A DNA stretch of 64,000 nucleotides from Lachnospiraceae bacterium OF09-6. GTDB lineage: Bacteria > Bacillota > Clostridia > Lachnospirales > Lachnospiraceae. The first letter of the stretch is position 1. Every line of letters starts with the position of its first letter. Made by a program: the position numbers and the translations under genes. This document shows positions 59,369 to 64,000 of the stretch, piece by piece. The notes under the pieces are model-generated. The model was not told the origin of the DNA and made no database searches. It saw nothing but the letters and a program-made list of their open reading frames with translations. Location of the stretch: positions 16,482-80,481 of the forward strand of contig QUMM01000011.1 in NCBI GenBank assembly GCA_003435055.1, given 5' to 3'.

Positions 59369-61010
59369 TTATCCAAAGAAGATTCCTTTTCCTTTTTTCC
59401 CGCTGCGATTATTTTCTTTCATATACTGCACCATCGTTTCCAGAAGTTCTTCCTGTCGGCTTCCCTGCTCTTCCAGGGTCTTCTGAATCTGCATCAGCAT
59501 ATCACGGTTACTGTTGTTGATGGCCATATTACGAATGTTGGTTCGATGGGTCTCATCTGGCGAAGTCACAATATTGTACAAGAGATTTTGCACCTGTTCC
59601 ATCGTCTGTGCTGTCAGCTTCTGATACTGTACAAATTCCTGCATACGCTCATTGTAGCTCTGTACCACCCGTTCGTTTGCCTCATAAAGGCTGGCATTAT
59701 GCTGGCTGGCTGCAGCAAATCCTTCCACACTTGCACCTGCTGCACTGACATACTGCTGCATTGCCTGGTTGCAGGCTACCCAGAACTTGGCTGAGCTCTG
59801 CTCTGCATCCTGCAGATATGTCATAATCTGACGGTAATTGTGATCCAATACCTCACCATATTTCTGGTTGTTATCGATGGTCTGCTGTGCAGAAGTCATA
59901 TATTCTTTTTGCATTGCGCCCATCTCACGCACCAGCTTCTGCATCTGATCCCGTTCTGCAGAAAATGCGCTGTGAAGATCTGTCTCAGTTGCCTTATAAA
60001 GCTCCCTGGTAGCCTCAGTCATCTCTTTCTGTGCCTGGGTCATGCTTTCCAGTGCCTGATTGAAGTCATCAAATTCCATCTGGAAATTCTCCCGCATATT
60101 TGACAGGAAATCATTCAGCAGTCCCTTCAGCATCTCCTCCTGACCTTTTGCCATAGTTTCCGTCAGAATATCCATGGCTGATTCATTTTTCGAAAGATGG
60201 CGTAATGACTTTTTCAAAGCTGTTCGCCAGATGCTCTGAGAACTGCTCTGACATCTTCTGGATGGCTTTTGTCTGCTCTTCCTGATAATTAACCATAATA
60301 TTACGAGTCTCTGCCTCCGCAGAAGGAATCACCGTATTATGAAAATGATCCATGAACTCTGCCAGACGATCCATCAGAGACCCATAGGCGGATTTTAAGG
60401 CATAACTGAAGACCAGTGACAAAGACAGTCCATAAATCGAGGTCAAAAATGCTACCTTGATTCCATCCACAAGAGAAGATACAGAAGCTGTCATTGCCTC
60501 ATAATTGGATGGCTCAAAGTCTTTCAATCCCACTACCAGTCCGATAAAAGTGCCAAGAATACCCAAACTGGTCAGGATATCCGGGATCAGATCCAGCATT
60601 TTTTTACTGATCAGTCCGTCCACTACATCCTCATTGATGTAATCTTCTATGTCCGCCAGCCCACTCTGACTCTTTTTTACAAATTTACGAAATTCAGTAT
60701 AACGGCTATCCAGCTGTGATTCTCCAAACAGATCCTCTGGAAGAGTTCCTTCCTCTTCGCCGGTTGCCACATCCAGTGATTCAAAGGTATGTTCTATCTC
60801 ATCAGATGCTTTCCGAAATGCATTCTCATACCGGTTCATTTTTCCAAATCCGGTGAGCATGCCAAACAGATATATGAGAATCATGATTCCAAGGAATACA
60901 AAGTTATAGATCAGTGTGGTAGAGATACCGCCGCTGACAAACCAGGTAAACCCCGTACTGATTCCCACTACCAGGACAAACAGAATTTTATCTGCAATCT
61001 TATGTCCCAT
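59369..61010 (-). CDS. ZorA/MotA/ExbB-like proton channel with long coiled-coil tail, interrupted by frameshifts
   Basis: Restored length is about 547 residues. Membrane segments: ILFVLVVGISTGFTWFV, FVFLGIMILIYLFGML, then LIPDILTSLGILGTFIGLVV and VAFLTSIYGLSLSLVFSYAL of the MotA_ExbB domain. From about residue 260 the protein is a long cytoplasmic coiled coil, as in ZorA. The raw sequence breaks at 60176-60190 into a 275-residue and a 282-residue frame, the second with only a TTG start. Adding one A (GAAAAAATG) and one C (CAGCCCATG) on the minus strand joins them as SFEKMNQPMDIL. GGGAGG precedes ATG 61010. It follows ung by 17 bases. Confidence 0.82.
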
Positions 61011-61027
61011 GTTGTTTCCTCCCTGCT

Positions 61028-61702
61028 CTATATATTTTCAATCTGCCAGTCTATTTCTTTTAATCCATGCTCTTTCAGGTATTTGTTCGTGCGACTGAAA
61101 GGTCTGCTGCCAAAAAATCCCCGATACGCCGACAATGGGCTTGGATGTGGCGATTCTATGATCAGATGATTCGGGTTCGTCAGCATGGACTTTTTCATCT
61201 GTGCCGGTCTTCCCCAGAGAATGAAGACCATCGGTCTGTCCTGTTCATTCAATACCCGGATTGCCGCATCCGTGAATTCTTCCCATCCGATACCCCGGTG
61301 TGAATTAGCCTGATGGGCACGTACAGTCAGTACCGTGTTCAGAAGCAGTACGCCCTGCTTTGCCCACTTGGTCAGATAACCATTGTTCGGGATCTCACAT
61401 CCACAGTCATCCTGCAGTTCTTTATAGATATTGACCAGTGACGGTGGGATCTCTACATCCGGTTTTACCGAGAAGCAAAGTCCATGAGCCTGTCCTTCTC
61501 CGTGATAAGGATCCTGCCCCAGAATGACTACTTTTACCTCATGTAACGGTGTCAACGCAAATGCATTAAAAATGTCATCTGCCGGTGGAAAAATCTGATG
61601 TGTCCGATATTCCTCATTCACCGTCTGATATAGTTTTTTATAATATGGTTTGGAAAACTCCGGCTTCAGAGGTTCCAGCCAGTCATTTGCTATTGCTGCC
61701 AT
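61028..61702 (-). CDS. ung: Uracil-DNA glycosylase
   Basis: 224 residues. The catalytic motif [20 protein letters not shown] carries the Asp. [14 protein letters not shown] and the [11 protein letters not shown] loop with the catalytic His are present. It removes uracil from DNA to start base-excision repair. It sits between hisF (10 bases upstream) and the zorA-like gene, apparently in one transcript. Confidence 0.97.
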   Translation of the reverse strand: MAAIANDWLEPLKPEFSKPYYKKLYQTVNEEYRTHQIFPPADDIFNAFALTPLHEVKVVILGQDPYHGEGQAHGLCFSVKPDVEIPPSLVNIYKELQDDCGCEIPNNGYLTKWAKQGVLLLNTVLTVRAHQANSHRGIGWEEFTDAAIRVLNEQDRPMVFILWGRPAQMKKSMLTNPNHLIIESPHPSPLSAYRGFFGSRPFSRTNKYLKEHGLKEIDWQIENI

Positions 61703-61712
61703 CTTCTTTTCC

Positions 61713-62474
61713 TCACAATCTCACTGAAAGCCCTTTTTCTTTCAGGTATTCTTTTAATTCTCTGATCTCCAGTTCCTTGTAATGGAACAGGGACGCGGCC
61801 AGTGCTGCATCTGCCTTTCCCTCGGTCAGTGCTTCATAAAAGTGTTCCTTTGTTCCTGCTCCTCCAGATGCAATCACCGGTACAGACACCGCTTCTGCAA
61901 TTGATCTGGTCAGTTCTATATCGTATCCTGCTTTGGTGCCATCACAGTCCATGCTGGTCAGAAGAATCTCTCCTGCACCCATACGGCAGACCTTTTCTGC
62001 CCATTCTACGGCATCGATTCCCACATCCACTCTTCCACCATTTTTATAAATGTTCCATCCACTGCCATCTGCCCGTCTCCTGGCATCAATTGCCACTACT
62101 ACACACTGGCTTCCAAACTTGTCAGCTGCTTCACTGATCAGTTCAGGCCGGTTAATCGCCGATGAATTAATCGATATCTTATCGGCCCCTTCCCGCAGCA
62201 ATACCTTGAAGTCCTCCACAGTTCGGATTCCTCCACCTACGGTAAATGGAATAAATACGTTTTCTGCTACTCTGCGCACCATGTCTACCACAGTCTTTCG
62301 TGCATCCGAAGATGCCGTAATATCCAGAAATACTATCTCATCTGCGCCAGCCTTGTCATAAGCCGCTGCAATCTCCACCGGGTCTCCGGCATCTCTGAGA
62401 TTGACAAAATTCACACCTTTTACTACCCGGCCATTATGTACATCCAGACATGGTATGATTCTTTTTGTAAACAT
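61713..62474 (-). CDS. hisF: HisF, imidazole glycerol phosphate synthase cyclase subunit
   Basis: 253 residues. [20 protein letters not shown], the barrel segments [14 protein letters not shown] and [15 protein letters not shown], and catalytic Asp residues in IPCLD and LTSMDCDG. It takes ammonia from HisH to form IGP and AICAR. It is 1 base from hisH, its partner. Confidence 0.97.
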   Translation of the reverse strand: MFTKRIIPCLDVHNGRVVKGVNFVNLRDAGDPVEIAAAYDKAGADEIVFLDITASSDARKTVVDMVRRVAENVFIPFTVGGGIRTVEDFKVLLREGADKISINSSAINRPELISEAADKFGSQCVVVAIDARRRADGSGWNIYKNGGRVDVGIDAVEWAEKVCRMGAGEILLTSMDCDGTKAGYDIELTRSIAEAVSVPVIASGGAGTKEHFYEALTEGKADAALAASLFHYKELEIRELKEYLKEKGLSVRL

Positions 62475-62475
62475 T

Positions 62476-63090
62476 CTAGTTCTCCTCTATTTCTGCAAAA
62501 TTCTTCAAAATCTGTAAACCTGTCTCACTGCTCTTCTCCGGATGGAACTGGCAGGCAAATACATTGCCTTTTTCTACTGATGCGTGAATGTGCACGCCAT
62601 ATTCTGTAGATGCCTTTACAATCTCCGGATCCTGCGCCTCCAGATAATAGGAATGTACGAAATAGACATAGCTGTTCTCCGGAATATTCTGAAATAATCT
62701 TCCATTATGTTCCAGATGAAGGGAATTCCATCCGATATGCGGCACCTTCAGTCCGTCTTCGTCCGGAATTCTTTTGATCTTTCCTTTTAATATGCCAAGT
62801 CCTTCTACTCCAGGGCTTTCTTCGCTTTCTTCAAACAAAAGCTGCAGTCCCAGACAGATGCCAAGAAATGGCTTCCCACTGTCAGCAATCTCATGAATCA
62901 ATGTATCCAGATGATACTCTTTTAACTTTGCCATGGCATCTCCAAATGCTCCCACACCTGGAAGAATCACCTTGTCCACCTGCCTCAGCTGCTCCGGATC
63001 TCTGGTCACAATGACCTCTTTTCCCAGATAATGTAATGCCTTTTCCACGCTCTTCAGGTTGCCGGCATCATAGTCGATAATTCCAATCAT
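62476..63090 (-). CDS. hisH: HisH, imidazole glycerol phosphate synthase glutaminase subunit
   Basis: 204 residues. [17 protein letters not shown], catalytic Cys in [11 protein letters not shown], and the His/Glu pair in ACQFHPEKS. It supplies ammonia to HisF. No other his genes appear; upstream is an integrative-element remnant, so hisHF lies apart from the rest of the pathway here. Confidence 0.97.
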   Translation of the reverse strand: MIGIIDYDAGNLKSVEKALHYLGKEVIVTRDPEQLRQVDKVILPGVGAFGDAMAKLKEYHLDTLIHEIADSGKPFLGICLGLQLLFEESEESPGVEGLGILKGKIKRIPDEDGLKVPHIGWNSLHLEHNGRLFQNIPENSYVYFVHSYYLEAQDPEIVKASTEYGVHIHASVEKGNVFACQFHPEKSSETGLQILKNFAEIEEN

Positions 63091-63107
63091 AATTATTTTT
63101 CTCCTCT

Positions 63108-63163
63108 AAACAGGTGTTTTTTCGGTAAAATCAACGATTATTCGTATCATTTAACGCCTGTTT
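63108..63163 (-). promoter_or_regulatory. Imperfect hairpin in the hisH leader
   Basis: AAACAGGCGTT (63153-63163) pairs with AACACCTGTTT (63108-63118) on the minus strand, next to the GAGGAG ribosome site. The loop is AT-rich. It could mask the ribosome site or mark the edge of the element remnant. Confidence 0.4.
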
Positions 63164-63196
63164 CATTACTTTTTATTGCATCTAATTACATTTTAT

Positions 63197-63565
63197 TTAG
63201 CAGATAGCGCTGGCTACCGCATTGATTTCTGCCAACTGCTGGGCACTTGGACTTGGATCAACATAATGTGTCATGGTTGTCCTGACGTCTCCATGTCCAA
63301 GCACTGACTACAGTGTTTTTAATGGCAGTCTCTGCATATTGGTAGCAAATGTATGTCTGCAAATATGTGGCTCAAACTTTCGAATAGGATTCTCCGGATT
63401 AGCATTATTGTACCGCTTGATGCAGTTACCCAGGTATTCCTCTACATGTGCACGAACTATCGTTTTTCTGCTTCTTGTAGCAAGAAATACAAACCCTTCA
63501 TAAACATTGCCACGCTCATCATAACACACTGGTTCGATATCGCCTCTCGAGCATTCCATTATCAT
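63197..63565 (-). pseudogene. Tyrosine integrase remnant (Tn916-like), N-terminus missing and in-frame amber stop
   Basis: Only the C-terminal catalytic part remains. It includes GFVFLATRSRKT, the box with EPHICRHTFATNM (His-x-x-Arg-His), then after a stop at 63308-63310 the same frame continues SVLGHGDVRTTMTHYVDPS with the nucleophile Tyr and ends at TAA 63197-63199. The stop is TAG where CAG (Gln) is expected. The first half of the integrase is deleted; the frame upstream of 63565 shows no integrase sequence. It cannot encode a working recombinase. Confidence 0.85.
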
Positions 63566-63572
63566 GAATAAA

Positions 63573-63619
63573 AAAGTACCCCGAATGCATTATTTATCAT
63601 AACACATCCGAGATACTTT
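63573..63619 (-). terminator. Terminator between excisionase and integrase remnant
   Basis: 15-base arms matching at 12 positions (63573-63587 with 63605-63619), followed by TTTTTTATT on the minus strand. Confidence 0.65.
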
Positions 63620-63626
63620 GTCGATA

Positions 63627-63809
63627 TTATACCTGCTCCACCCTGTTGATATACTCTTCAAATAGCTTCCTTTTAATTCTGATCACCCGCTCGACCATAA
63701 GATGATATTTACACTCATAATCATCACTTAAAATTTTCCGCAGACGGTGCTGACCAATACCAAACAGTTCCGATGCTTCCGATATGGATAGCAATACTTT
63801 ATCATTCAT
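63627..63809 (-). CDS. Excisionase-type small DNA-binding protein (Tn916 Xis-like)
   Basis: 60 residues. LLSISEASELFGIGQHRLRKIL is a MerR-like winged-helix start and the basic end RVIRIKRKLFEEYIN matches Tn916-type Xis proteins. These bend attachment-site DNA and steer the integrase to excision. The gene looks intact, with GGGGGATAAAT before ATG, though its integrase partner is broken. No other conjugation genes are in the window. Confidence 0.82.
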   Translation of the reverse strand: MNDKVLLSISEASELFGIGQHRLRKILSDDYECKYHLMVERVIRIKRKLFEEYINRVEQV

Positions 63810-64000
63810 TTCTATTTATCCCCCAGACATTCATATATGAATTATCAGTTACCTTCCATGCAAATGTTGCTCAGTCTTCTCCCCCATAAATGAAATATGA
63901 TATCTCCTGATTAAAAAAGCTGTCAGGTAATCTCTTACGTATAAATATTATAGCTATTTTTTATCTCAAATTCATATGAATTATATCAAAACATGCACAA

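Noticed and set aside
59369..60217. Separate coiled-coil gene downstream of the ExbB-like gene
   Set aside because: Its only upstream start is TTG inside the preceding gene. Adding one A and one C in homopolymers joins both frames into one ZorA-like protein.
58384..61010. A complete Zorya defence system
   Set aside because: Only the two motor genes are present. The flanks are ung/hisHF and the activase-like gene, with no helicase, nuclease or ZorC/ZorE-type gene on either side.

Overview
The window looks like chromosome of a spore-forming, anaerobic Gram-positive Clostridium relative, most likely a Lachnospiraceae gut bacterium (Blautia-like; the genus is a guess from gene content). The evidence is spoVG and a SpoIVA relative, DnaD and DnaI-type replication proteins, the paired glgC/glgD glycogen genes, a DUF1292 protein, ExbB/OmpA-type motor genes, choline-binding-like wall repeats, strong GGAGG ribosome sites and TTGACA/TATAAT promoters with 17-bp spacers. 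Nearly all of it is ordinary core genome. The only mobile remnant is a Tn916-like excisionase plus a broken integrase at the right edge.

Layout. 0-9 kb (minus strand): the start of a wall-binding repeat protein, a PrsA/SurA-like foldase lipoprotein, mfd-pth, and glgC-glgD-spoVG. 9.4-14.5 kb (plus strand): murC, then a DnaA-box cluster leading into dnaD-like and dnaI-like helicase-loading genes, then prs. 14.5-27.5 kb (minus): purL, an M18 aminopeptidase, signal peptidase I, a CPBP protease, a wall amidase and three large exported proteins with acidic or Ser-rich linkers. 27.1-32.5 kb (minus): a cobT-cobU-cobS-(cobU paralogue)-cobC-ruvA-ruvB-zapA operon. 32.7-38.2 kb (minus): two wall-binding repeat hydrolases, a SpoIVA C-terminal paralogue, DUF5662, and a glycogen-debranching-like protein that has lost its catalytic residues. 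38-42 kb: DUF1292, a UvrD helicase, gltX and tRNA-Thr(CGT). 42-45 kb: an L,D-transpeptidase, trmO and a CsoR-like repressor. 45-54 kb: serC-serA, leuB-ilvD-ilvB, tgt-yajC. 54-58 kb (plus): a very large acyl-CoA dehydratase activase-type protein. 58-63 kb (minus): hisH-hisF-ung followed by a two-gene ZorA/ZorB-like (MotA/ExbB plus OmpA/MotB) motor. 63.2-63.8 kb: integrative-element remnant.

Three points matter most. (1) Nine genes (mfd, prs, purL, the M18 peptidase, zapA, ilvD, tgt, the activase and the zorA-like gene) are interrupted by single-base losses, almost all inside short G/C or A/T runs and several in genes expected to be essential. I read these as one error class in the sequence and annotate each gene as a single unit. 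(2) A conserved hairpin, GTAACTGTTCAG ... CTGAACAGTTAC with an internal TCTGYGAAGG-like segment, sits three times in the same orientation between a sigma-A promoter and the ribosome site (wall protein at the left edge, pth, cobT). It is a candidate unrecognised leader element. (3) The orphan ZorAB-like motor, the catalytically degenerate GH13 protein, the ATPase-less SpoIVA paralogue and the DnaA-box cluster before dnaD are the most interesting gene-level findings.
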